DNA of 64,000 nt, taken from NCBI RefSeq assembly GCF_020497125.1, contig NC_059081.1, forward strand, positions 62,392,768 to 62,456,767, given 5' to 3'. The notes under the pieces were generated by a model that saw only the letters and a list, made by a program, of their open reading frames with translations, searched no databases and was not told where the DNA came from. This DNA is from Mauremys mutica. Lineage: Eukaryota > Chordata > Testudines > Geoemydidae. The position numbers were made by a program, and so were the translations under genes. Positions 60,601 to 64,000 of this stretch are shown in pieces (the first letter of the stretch is position 1; each line of letters opens with the position of its first letter).

Positions 60601-62731
60601 GTTATGTTCCAAAAAGCTCAAAATGGAATGTTTCAGCCTTATCTAAATGCTTTCTTTCAACTTTTGTCTAAGGTTGTGTGTTTTCATCTAATGTTTTTGT
60701 TGTGGACAAACTGGCATTTTCCAACAGGTGTTTTGTTGGAAAATTCATAATTAGAGCTGATTGGAAGCCTTTGGAAAAATTGCAGTTAGCACATGCTCTG
60801 AGACTTGTTAGACTGTAGCTGGTAAAATCCTTGACGATTCTGTTTGAGCCAGGCAAGCTTTCAGCCAAAGTCTGAGCAGGACTTTCCCTTCAGCTGCAAG
60901 CTGCCTTGGATGATGCCAGGTCCGGGCACCACACACATCGGCTGCGTAGGGCATCAAAATGGCTAGGGACGGCCCTGGCTGTGAGTGCTTAGCTCTTCTG
61001 CAGATCAGACCCCAGGGTCTCAGTTTAAGTGCCCAGAAAATGAGGAGAACACAGCTAATGACCAGTTGTGAAAAATGTGGGATAAATGACTTGATTAGCA
61101 TCTGGCAGGAGTTCTGTTTCACAAAGCCACAAGGATAGAATCTAGTTCTCCAGAGCAGCATTCAATTGTCTTACCCATGACTGTCCTTTTTCTTACTGCA
61201 ATTCTCCTGCTTCATTTACTACCTGCTTTCTGATTTCTGCAACAGATTGGGCCAGAATCCTACAGACAAACGTATTCTTCATACTGTATACTAACTGAGG
61301 GAGGGGTTCTGAAGAAACAGTAATATGTGATCATGCAGTTAAAGATTGAATCCTAATGCATATGCACAAGGGAGCTGAATAACGTTGCCTATGCAACCTT
61401 AGTTTTTGCTCCCTTAATGGTGTGTGTGTGTGTGGAATTGTCTATATGGGGACACCCTGGAAAGCTTAATCTGAGTTAATGAAAGATGAATCCACTTGAA
61501 ATTTGCACCTTTCATTAACTCAGAATGATTTTCCAGAGTGTCCTAGGGAAACAAATCCATACAATAAAGCTACATAGAAGTATCCATTATGTTTTAGCAT
61601 AGTAATGCAAAAAAATAAATTGAGTAACTTACTAAAATCTCAGAGTTCCATTGTTTTTAATCTACTGAATGCACCTCAACACAACATATAAAAACATCTT
61701 AATATGCAGTTCTTATTGATAAGGGGTTGTCTTCCTGTTTTAATATCAAACTAATTAAATTAAGACTCTATTTTAAGGGACACAGTAAAATTCACACTTA
61801 ACATTGAGAGGGAGAATGGGAAATGTATATGTACTCTATGCATTTGACTACACTTTCTGGTTAGTCAGTTTCTCCTGTGTGCATTGGCCTTTCACAGTAA
61901 CAAGAGAGAGAAACTAATTATATATGAAGAGAATTGTAAAATCACTTGCATAGGCATGATGACTCAAGGGCCGCTTTAGTGCCTGAAATGATGCAACATT
62001 TTGAAAGTAACTAGATGTGTGACTGCTTCACTTTTTAAAAGAAATTAGATCTGCAGTAGCTGTCGTACTTTTCTCTTGGTATCTAGGAAAGGGAGTTCTT
62101 GAAGAACTATGTGCAGCGGATAGTGGATGTCAGGCCTACCCTGGTTCTGGTTGAGAAGACTGTGTCCCGAATTGCCCAAGACATGCTGCTGGAACATGGC
62201 ATCACTCTGGTCATCAATGTCAAGCCGGTGAGTGCTTGGTCCCAAACACAGTAACAGCATATGATACTTGCAGAGTGTCATGTTGCTGTAATAAATCATG
62301 TCTGGTATGGTCATGTTAAACAGGCTAAAATGGAGTTTAGTTAACTAATTATTTTATATTTCTTTGGAATAATTTCTCAAATATGAATTTTTAAACAATG
62401 AAATTAGTGTTACCCCAGTGATGCAAACCAAGAGACTTCAAAGTTAAGGCTGATATTTTTTCCTTAATTCGCTCTAGGAAAACACTATAATAAGCTAATG
62501 CCTTAGGCTTATCTAAGGATGAAGTAGCAGATACAGCTTGGAACATATATTTTTAACTTATGACAGTATTGTGCCCTATTCTATTGTGTTATGCATGTTT
62601 ACAGCAAGTATTAGACCGAATAAGTCGGATGACTCAGGGAGACTTGGTGATGTCAATGGATCAGTTGTTGACCAAACCACACTTGGGAACCTGTCATAAA
62701 TTTTACATGCAAGTGTTCCAGTTACCTAATG
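10617..62731 (+). CDS. PIKFYVE: PIKFYVE, FYVE-type phosphatidylinositol-3-phosphate 5-kinase (5' 18 coding exons, spliced, runs off the right edge)
   Basis: The enzyme converts PI3P to PI(3,5)P2 on endosomes and lysosomes, in a complex with VAC14 and FIG4 (family knowledge). Eighteen exons join with consistent phases: 10617-10788, 12454-12624, 18402-18520, 21403-21574, 22457-22664, 25236-25325, 34841-34979, 38106-38263, 39396-39507, 41401-41548, 42035-42202, 49061-49123, 52022-52151, 54630-54810, 56358-56432, 57588-57695, 62087-62227, 62605-62731. All introns are GT-AG. Domains: FYVE finger near residues 155-222 with WMPD, RRHHCR and eight paired Cys; DEP near 358-447; start of the TCP-1/CCT-like domain from about 617 onward. 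No stop or frameshift appears. The 827 codons here compare with about 2100 residues in the human protein; the kinase domain is outside. The chosen ATG has G at -3 and +4 and begins MATDD followed by a Ser/Pro-rich stretch, as in known orthologues. The match rests on recall of the family, not on an alignment. Confidence 0.97.
10789..12453 (+). other. PIKFYVE intron 2
   Basis: Contains an old CR1 piece at 11395-11800. The open frame 11880-12368 has no splice or homology support. Confidence 0.85.
11395..11800 (+). mobile_element. Ancient CR1/L3-type LINE fragment, sense orientation
   Basis: Conceptual translation shows [19 protein letters not shown] and then [17 protein letters not shown], the conserved C-terminal RT block of CR1. 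It is interrupted by stops and shifts. It is more diverged than the other CR1 copies, and ends near ggttggatgttgaag. Confidence 0.82.
12454..12624 (+). CDS. PIKFYVE: PIKFYVE exon 3 (residues 58-115)
   Basis: Starts after the acceptor ttaaacttag and ends tttag/gtaaca. It encodes a linker with [12 protein letters not shown] and [13 protein letters not shown], as in orthologues. A second in-frame acceptor (tctcctgcag, ending 12480) would remove 27 bases, or nine codons. The longer form is chosen because it keeps an Ala-Glu pair that I recall in the mammalian protein. Confidence 0.9.
12705..12830 (+). repeat. MIR-type SINE fragment
   Basis: Contains aggtggggaaacgaaggtaa, then a gtgactttcccaaggcaag block and gggattaaaactt, in MIR order. 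Confidence 0.65.
13371..13870 (-). mobile_element. CR1-type LINE 3' end (second family), antisense
   Basis: The plus strand opens ttcatagactctaaggtcag and runs through gaggaaggcgaaaaacctcc to the gccagatatgtcttttg block. The same consensus recurs at 32826 and 44012, which supports a dispersed repeat. The start resembles a CR1 3' terminus, but the family is different from the 25.6 kb copy. Confidence 0.75.
14372..14451. mobile_element. Foldback element fragment
   Basis: A ttactccagtttaattccag arm and a gacttacactggaa arm flank a ttcaatg core, ending with gaatcaggccc. This resembles the foldback MITE at 50845-50924. Confidence 0.45.
14612..14788 (-). mobile_element. Cryptodiran tRNA-derived SINE
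   Basis: On the minus strand the head reads gctcagtggtttgagcattg, with a pol III A-box-like segment and a gttcaatcc B box. Then follow ggccacttagggatctgggg and a tail ending gaga tatacc. This is the tRNA-derived SINE characteristic of cryptodiran turtles, and it supports the host assignment. Confidence 0.9.
15335..15531. mobile_element. Foldback MITE with gggcaga/tctggccc ends
   Basis: The left end gggcagatgtacaaagatat plus ttagg pairs with the right end, whose reverse complement reads gggccagattcacagaagca plus tttagg. Inside is a tcaatgggaattaggtgcct segment. It is related to the element at 9630-9722. Confidence 0.6.
15580..15745 (+). repeat. MIR-like SINE, diverged
   Basis: Contains ggtaaactgaggtgcaaaga, then gcgaaatgacttcc and an aacttgagtcccg block, in MIR order. 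Confidence 0.55.
18402..18520 (+). CDS. PIKFYVE: PIKFYVE exon 4 (residues 115-154)
   Basis: Flanked by ctccccttcag and gccag/gtacta. Encodes [20 protein letters not shown], the conserved helical segment just before the FYVE finger. Ends in phase 0. Confidence 0.97.
18521..21402 (+). other. PIKFYVE intron 4
   Basis: Contains a short (TTTG)n run at about 19385-19422. The 19881-20210 open frame has no homology I know and no splice context. Otherwise nothing is recognised. Confidence 0.8.
21403..21574 (+). CDS. PIKFYVE: PIKFYVE exon 5 (FYVE finger, residues 155-212)
   Basis: After ctttctttgtag, this exon encodes the WMPD motif (residues 162-165), CKEC (168-171), RRHHCRLCG (183-191) and CSRC (195-198). 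These are the PI3P-binding and zinc-binding signatures of the FYVE domain. The donor is acag/gtatac, phase 1. Confidence 0.98.
21575..22456 (+). other. PIKFYVE intron 5
   Basis: A T-rich run (22280-22310) precedes the polypyrimidine tract of the next acceptor. No other feature is recognised. Confidence 0.85.
22457..22664 (+). CDS. PIKFYVE: PIKFYVE exon 6 (end of FYVE, residues 212-281)
   Basis: After tttttctgcag the exon reads DLRACTYC, which supplies the last zinc pair (C217, C220). A Ser-rich linker with [15 protein letters not shown] follows, a segment with phosphorylatable serines in the family. The donor is caaag/gtatga, phase 2. Confidence 0.97.
22665..25235 (+). other. PIKFYVE intron 6
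   Basis: No confident repeat or exon. The 24580-24720 stretch looks like a worn interspersed repeat but could not be named. Confidence 0.8.
25236..25325 (+). CDS. PIKFYVE: PIKFYVE exon 7 (residues 281-311)
   Basis: Flanked by tattctttgcag and aatag/gtaaat. Encodes LIHPDSS then [19 protein letters not shown], matching the conserved linker. 90 bases, phase 2 to 2, so it can be skipped without a frame change. Confidence 0.96.
   Translation, partial: SDSPRFFNYHTVNTPCVCTGGSREVSCSK
25592..27192 (-). mobile_element. CR1 LINE, 5'-truncated, 1.6 kb, with long reverse transcriptase frame
   Basis: The minus strand carries an uninterrupted 393-codon frame (26852-25671) with [18 protein letters not shown] and the catalytic FADD box of the reverse transcriptase. 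A second frame (27192-26800) holds the upstream finger region (for example [20 protein letters not shown]). A frameshift near 26855-26890 separates them. The 3' end at 25592 has the attctatgatt terminus of CR1. The N-terminal endonuclease is missing, so it cannot move on its own. Confidence 0.95.
31090..31235 (+). repeat. MIR-type SINE
   Basis: Clear MIR order: gatactgaggcagagaggtg, aaatgacttgctcaaggtta, gcagagctgggaacagaacc, and a tgctatgcactaggc end. Confidence 0.82.
31793..32006. mobile_element. MITE with gggta...taccc ends, 214 bp
   Basis: The left end gggtatacctgcacagg followed by ataaaa resembles the reverse complement of the right end, gggtacatctacatggag followed by ataaaa. The GC-rich interior has no coding capacity. 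The superfamily cannot be set from the flanks. Confidence 0.65.
32826..33540 (-). mobile_element. CR1-type LINE (second family), older copy
   Basis: The plus strand begins agagtaaggtcagaagggac and continues with ccccatgctgcagag and gcctgagcatgtgagcaaga blocks shared with 13371-13870. It is heavily diverged, and its right part (after about 33240) is less certain. Confidence 0.6.
33847..34380 (-). mobile_element. Penelope-like element, 3' end with GIY-YIG C-terminal remnant
   Basis: On the minus strand (about 34340-34160) the frame reads [20 protein letters not shown]. After a one-base shift it continues with [22 protein letters not shown] and a stop. The HxxxPGHSxxDxKV and RE...L.T...GLN pattern matches the end of the GIY-YIG endonuclease domain of Penelope-like retroelements. 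The 3' part ends with gcttatgcccaaataaattt and a ctaaggtgccacaaggactc segment typical of a very common turtle repeat. 5'-truncated and dead. Confidence 0.7.
34841..34979 (+). CDS. PIKFYVE: PIKFYVE exon 8 (residues 311-357)
   Basis: Preceded by a strong pyrimidine tract (tttctctttctctctccag). Encodes [20 protein letters not shown] and ends DERKILL, before gtacaa. The serine-rich linker is well conserved. Phase 2 to 0. Confidence 0.96.
34980..38105 (+). other. PIKFYVE intron 8
   Basis: Contains the TG/AC microsatellite at 36543-36620 and a G run at 36342. No exon or named transposon is seen. Confidence 0.8.
36543..36620. repeat. Compound (TG)6(AC)26 microsatellite
   Basis: Six TG units (36543-36554) are followed at once by 26 AC units (36555-36606), then atatac and further AC. 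The switch in phase makes the TG and AC arms complementary, so a small hairpin or Z-DNA is possible. It is likely polymorphic. Confidence 0.97.
38106..38263 (+). CDS. PIKFYVE: PIKFYVE exon 9 (DEP domain, residues 358-410)
   Basis: Encodes [31 protein letters not shown] and IRNGH, the first two thirds of the DEP domain, a membrane/protein docking fold. Acceptor cacacag, donor acaag/gtattc. Confidence 0.98.
38264..39395 (+). other. PIKFYVE intron 9
   Basis: No named repeat or exon seen. Confidence 0.85.
39396..39507 (+). CDS. PIKFYVE: PIKFYVE exon 10 (end of DEP domain, residues 410-447)
   Basis: Encodes [18 protein letters not shown] then [12 protein letters not shown], the closing helix and strand of the DEP fold. 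Flanked by tgcccttag and tacag/gtacag. Confidence 0.98.
39508..41400 (+). other. PIKFYVE intron 10
   Basis: No firm repeat call. A ccattgaattcagtggagtt segment at about 40611-40630 resembles the core of the foldback MITEs. Confidence 0.8.
41401..41548 (+). CDS. PIKFYVE: PIKFYVE exon 11 (residues 448-497)
   Basis: Encodes an acidic/serine-rich linker: [20 protein letters not shown], then [19 protein letters not shown]. Flanked by gatctcccag and ggcca/gtgagt, phase 0 to 1. Confidence 0.97.
41549..42034 (+). other. PIKFYVE intron 11
   Basis: Short intron with a C/T-rich 3' end (41960-42020) before the acceptor attaaaag. No other feature. Confidence 0.85.
42035..42202 (+). CDS. PIKFYVE: PIKFYVE exon 12 (residues 497-553)
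   Basis: Encodes [20 protein letters not shown] then [14 protein letters not shown] and [10 protein letters not shown], a conserved linker block. The acceptor is purine-rich at -5 (attaaaag) but backed by a pyrimidine tract. Phase 1 to 1. Confidence 0.96.
44012..44470 (-). mobile_element. CR1-type LINE (second family) split by a SINE
   Basis: The left part (44012-44111, opening actcatagactttaaggtca) and right part (44314-44470, cccataacctctggctgagt onward) join to match the continuous copy at 13371-13560. The interruption is the SINE at 44120-44305. Confidence 0.82.
44120..44305 (-). mobile_element. Cryptodiran tRNA-derived SINE, nested in a CR1
   Basis: Same family as 14612-14788, with the gctcagtggtttgagcattg head and B box on the minus strand. 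An ataatagg flank occurs on both sides (44112-44119 and 44306-44313), consistent with a target site duplication. It inserted after the CR1 did. Confidence 0.92.
47587..48285. mobile_element. Large hAT-type nonautonomous element, about 700 bp
   Basis: Terminal inverted repeats: left caagggtgaccaaactt; right, reverse-complemented, caggggtgaccaaactgt. The flanks ttatacac and ttatattt share five of eight positions. The interior is GC-rich (47640-48230), which explains several stop-free frames, none coding. Confidence 0.75.
49061..49123 (+). CDS. PIKFYVE: PIKFYVE exon 13 (residues 553-574)
   Basis: A 63-base exon, phase 1 to 1, flanked by ctccttttcag and aagg/gtaaga. Encodes [20 protein letters not shown] plus K. 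Its length allows in-frame skipping. Confidence 0.95.
50145..50394. mobile_element. MITE, 250 bp, gggcttgcctgtgct/gagaccaggcct ends
   Basis: The left end gggcttgcctgtgcttaaac and the reverse complement of the right end (aggcctggtctcactgg) are weakly similar. The interior repeats actatac and ctgctataac segments. Typical of the diverged foldback-like MITEs of turtles; superfamily unknown. Confidence 0.5.
50845..50924. mobile_element. Short foldback MITE
   Basis: Starts gggcctgac and ends tctggccc, with complementary ttactccagttcagtggagt and aactggaataac arms. 80 bp. Confidence 0.55.
51523..51697. mobile_element. Tc1/mariner-like MITE with internal poly-C tract
   Basis: The left end tacttctacctcgatataac and the reverse complement of the right end (tacacctctacctcaaccca followed by atataacgc) share ctacctc and atataac blocks, next to TA dinucleotides. 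A run of 27 C occupies 51626-51652. Confidence 0.65.
52022..52151 (+). CDS. PIKFYVE: PIKFYVE exon 14 (residues 574-617)
   Basis: Encodes [28 protein letters not shown] and [14 protein letters not shown], leading into the CCT-like domain. Flanked by gttcttctttag and cttct/gtaagt, phase 1 to 2. Confidence 0.97.
52541..52803. mobile_element. MITE with ggtctacacta-type ends, 263 bp
   Basis: The left end gggctggtctacactaacgc and the reverse complement of the right end (acatgtctacactaccagct) share the gtctacacta core. The tacttcagttatgtaactga segment (about 52583-52602) is an internal hairpin. Related termini occur at 56917-57212 and 58063-58366. Confidence 0.7.
53420..54272 (-). mobile_element. 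Solo LTR of an endogenous retrovirus, about 850 bp
   Basis: On the minus strand the element starts tgtcataaacagatagtta and ends ttggaacccaaca, giving TG...CA termini. An AATAAA polyadenylation signal lies at 53836-53831 on that strand. There is no internal retroviral coding sequence and no second LTR in the window, so it is a solo LTR formed by LTR recombination. The short target duplication is not clear. The LTR matches a type I know to be frequent in turtle DNA. Confidence 0.75.
54630..54810 (+). CDS. PIKFYVE: PIKFYVE exon 15 (start of TCP-1/CCT-like domain, residues 617-677)
   Basis: Encodes [34 protein letters not shown] and [14 protein letters not shown]. This is the beginning of the chaperonin-like (Cpn60/TCP-1) domain of PIKfyve. 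Flanked by cctctgcag and aaaaa/gtgagt, phase 2 to 0. Confidence 0.98.
54811..56357 (+). other. PIKFYVE intron 15
   Basis: Contains a Tigger-type MITE (55856-56180). Nothing else is recognised. Confidence 0.85.
55856..56180. mobile_element. Tigger-like (Tc1/mariner) MITE, 325 bp
   Basis: The left end cagcagaacctcagagttat and the reverse complement of the right end, cagtagaaccttggagttaa, match over about 20 bases. It is flanked by TA on both sides. CAG-initiated ends and TA targets are the marks of Tigger/pogo elements. Confidence 0.85.
56358..56432 (+). CDS. PIKFYVE: PIKFYVE exon 16 (residues 678-702)
   Basis: Encodes [20 protein letters not shown] then VAHKK, a highly conserved part of the CCT-like domain. 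75 bases, phase 0 to 0. Acceptor cttgttag, donor aaaag/gtaagg. Confidence 0.98.
56433..57587 (+). other. PIKFYVE intron 16
   Basis: Carries hairpin MITE copy 1 (56917-57212). No other feature. Confidence 0.85.
56917..57212 (+). mobile_element. Hairpin-rich MITE, copy 1 (about 296 bp)
   Basis: Ends ggctacgtctatacta and, reverse-complemented, ggcctggtctacacta. It contains three internal palindromes. The first is a perfect 21-bp stem (56964-57012) around loop tcatcta. The second is gtcgactccg paired with cggagtcgac (57027-57073), with an inner ccactgc/gcagtgg stem. The third is gttcagctac paired with gtagctgaac (around 57141-57168). CpG-dense compared with the intron. Confidence 0.85.
57588..57695 (+). 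CDS. PIKFYVE: PIKFYVE exon 17 (residues 703-738)
   Basis: Encodes [20 protein letters not shown] then [12 protein letters not shown]. 108 bases, phase 0 to 0. Flanked by ctttctctag and ttcag/gttaga (a slightly weak donor). Two related MITE copies lie in the introns on each side. Confidence 0.98.
57696..62086 (+). other. PIKFYVE intron 17
   Basis: Contains hairpin MITE copy 2 (58063-58366). The remaining 3.7 kb (58370-62080) shows no exon and no repeat I can name with confidence. A stretch at about 60270-60640 reads like a worn interspersed repeat. Confidence 0.8.
58063..58366 (+). mobile_element. Hairpin-rich MITE, copy 2 (about 304 bp), same orientation as copy 1
   Basis: Shares with copy 1 the tcatctagacgcgatatatc core, the ggaactccaccgc segment and the ctattcacgtagctgaa segment, in the same order. 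The right-hand foldback is longer here: about 27 paired bases between 58269 and 58331, around loop actattcac. Its ends are ggtacgtccagacta and, reverse-complemented, agggctgatctacact. Confidence 0.83.
62087..62227 (+). CDS. PIKFYVE: PIKFYVE exon 18 (residues 739-785)
   Basis: Encodes [39 protein letters not shown] and TLVINVK, part of the CCT apical-like region. 141 bases, phase 0 to 0. Flanked by ttggtatctag and aagccg/gtgagt. Confidence 0.98.
62228..62604 (+). other. PIKFYVE intron 18
   Basis: Short intron; nothing recognised. Confidence 0.85.
62605..62731 (+). CDS. PIKFYVE: PIKFYVE exon 19 (residues 786-828, last exon in the window)
   Basis: Encodes [20 protein letters not shown] then [20 protein letters not shown]. 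Ends aatg/gtgagt in phase 1, so at least one more exon must follow beyond 64000. Confidence 0.98.
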
Positions 62732-62950
62732 GTGAGTAGAACCTGGGTGTCCTAGCTCATTTGCCCAAAATAGAGTTGGCGAGTGGATTATTAATTTACT
62801 AATACTACTACGTTAAGCAGCATGTCTTGACTGCCAAGTAACTGGAATGAATGAAGAAAGGTTGACAGGGCTGTTAAGCATAGTTTTGCTATAATAATCT
62901 TGATGTTTTATACCCCCCAACAAAGAGTGCAAATAATTCTGTATCTAATG

Positions 62951-63521
62951 CAGAGGTGGGCAAACTACGGCCTGCAGGCCACATCTGGCCCGCGGGACTG
63001 TCCTGCCCGGCCCCTGAGCTCCTGGCCCGGGAGGCTAGCCCCCAGTCCCTCCCCCGCTGTTCTCCTTCCCCCGCAGCCTCAGCTCACTGTGCCGCCAGCG
63101 CAATGCTCTGGGTGGCGGGGCTGCGAGTTCTTGCTAGGCAGCGCAGCTGCAGAGCCGTGACCTGACCCCGTGCTCTGTGCTGCATGGTGGTTGGCTCCAG
63201 CCGGGCAGCATGGCTTTCTGTCCTGGTGCTCTGGGCGGCGCGGCTGTAATGCCGCCAGCCACTGGCGCTCCAGGCAGCGCGGTAAGAGGGCAGGAAGCAG
63301 GGGTGGGTGGTTGGATAGAGGGCAGGGGAGTTTGGGGGTGTGGATAGAGGTCGGGGCAGTCAGAGTGGGGATCGGGAGGTTGAATGGGGTCCGGGGGAGC
63401 AGTCAGAAAGTAGAGGGGGGGGATTGGATGGGGTGGCATGGGCACAGCCTCCCCTAACCGGCCCTTCATACAATTTCGGAAACCTGATGTGGCCCTCAGG
63501 CCAAAAAGTTTGCCCGCCCCG
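62951..63521. mobile_element. hAT-type nonautonomous element, 571 bp, perfect 8-bp target duplication
   Basis: The left end cagaggtgggcaaac and the reverse complement of the right end, cggggcgggcaaac, form the inverted repeats. The flanks are atctaatg on both sides (62943-62950 and 63522-63529). The interior is GC-rich and has no transposase. Confidence 0.93.
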
Positions 63522-63924
63522 ATCTAATGTCTTTGCAAAAAATATGAAGAAATGATCTATATTATGCTCCTCTCCATATACAACACATGAAACGAGCATC
63601 TAACAAGGGGACAAAAAACCCTCATTTGGTCGGGAGCCTAGGGGAAGAAATTGCAGGTATAATATTTTTAACGTTTTAATTACAGAAACAAAAGGCCAGT
63701 GCAGCAAGGAAGGCAGCATAAATGAATACCTTATGATAGATAGATTTAAAGTTTAGCCCAATGGGTTATGTAACAATGAGATAGCTGCCTCCTGGCTGTA
63801 ATAACCTGCATTTCACCCTAATAGCCCCCCCCCCCACACCTCAAATTCTTTTAGCTAGAAAGAAACCAAGTCAAGGCATTTGCTTTCAAAGTCTGTAGGC
63901 TTTAGAACATCATGAGTTAAACAG

Positions 63925-64000
63925 TGTAATAGGTAGTGGAATCCCCATCATTGGAGATTTTTAACAGGCTAGACAAATACATAGACCATCCCTGACAAGT
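63925..64000 (+). mobile_element. CR1-like LINE 3' region, cut by the window edge
   Basis: The sequence gtggaatccccatcattgga then gatttttaacaggctagaca corresponds to the [12 protein letters not shown] block near the 3' end of CR1. Sense orientation, diverged; it continues past 64000. Confidence 0.65.

Larger units (their letters stand above)
62732..64000 (+). other. PIKFYVE intron 19 (partial)
   Basis: Holds a hAT MITE (62951-63521) and a CR1 piece at the edge. Bases 63530-63920 show nothing recognised. No exon is seen before the window ends. Confidence 0.85.

Noticed and set aside
1..64000. CRISPR arrays, operons, phage or bacterial mobile elements
   Set aside because: No regularly spaced repeats of that type, no Shine-Dalgarno-linked gene series; the spliced gene and LINE/SINE content are clearly vertebrate.

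Overview
The window is vertebrate nuclear DNA, most likely from a cryptodiran turtle. It has long introns with GT-AG boundaries, CpG-island promoters, many CR1 LINE pieces, and two copies of the tRNA-derived SINE typical of cryptodiran turtles (14612-14788 and 44120-44305). It is not prokaryotic or viral, and nearly all open frames outside the exons are chance or transposon remnants.

The main gene is PIKFYVE (FYVE-type PI3P 5-kinase), on the plus strand. I could place eighteen consecutive coding exons (called exons 2 to 19) between 10617 and 62731. Every splice phase agrees, giving 2482 coding bases, or 827 codons plus one base. They encode the Ser/Pro-rich N-terminus, the FYVE zinc finger (exons 5-6), the DEP domain (exons 9-10), an acidic/serine-rich linker (exons 11-14) and the start of the TCP-1/CCT-like domain (exons 15-19). 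The rest of the CCT-like domain, the following region and the C-terminal lipid kinase domain lie beyond the right edge.

Left part: a CpG island at about 1840-2560 holds a minus-strand splice donor with no ATG before it. This fits the noncoding first exon of IDH1, which lies head-to-head with PIKFYVE in other amniotes; bases 1-2297 would then be IDH1 intron 1. A second CpG island at 6600-7620 is the likely PIKFYVE promoter and noncoding exon 1. A G-rich minisatellite sits directly downstream.

The introns form a layered record of transposons: MIR-type SINEs and old L2/CR1 LINEs; CR1 copies including a 1.6 kb one with a long reverse-transcriptase frame; a Penelope-like fragment with a GIY-YIG end; a solo ERV LTR; a Tigger-type MITE; four hAT-type MITEs with recognisable target duplications (two of them perfect 8-mers); and foldback MITEs. 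Two related hairpin-rich MITEs flank exon 17, whose length preserves the frame if skipped. I found no undescribed multi-gene system. The most unusual items are that MITE pair, the promoter minisatellite, the tandem splice acceptors of exon 3, and the upstream ATG overlapping the PIKFYVE start.
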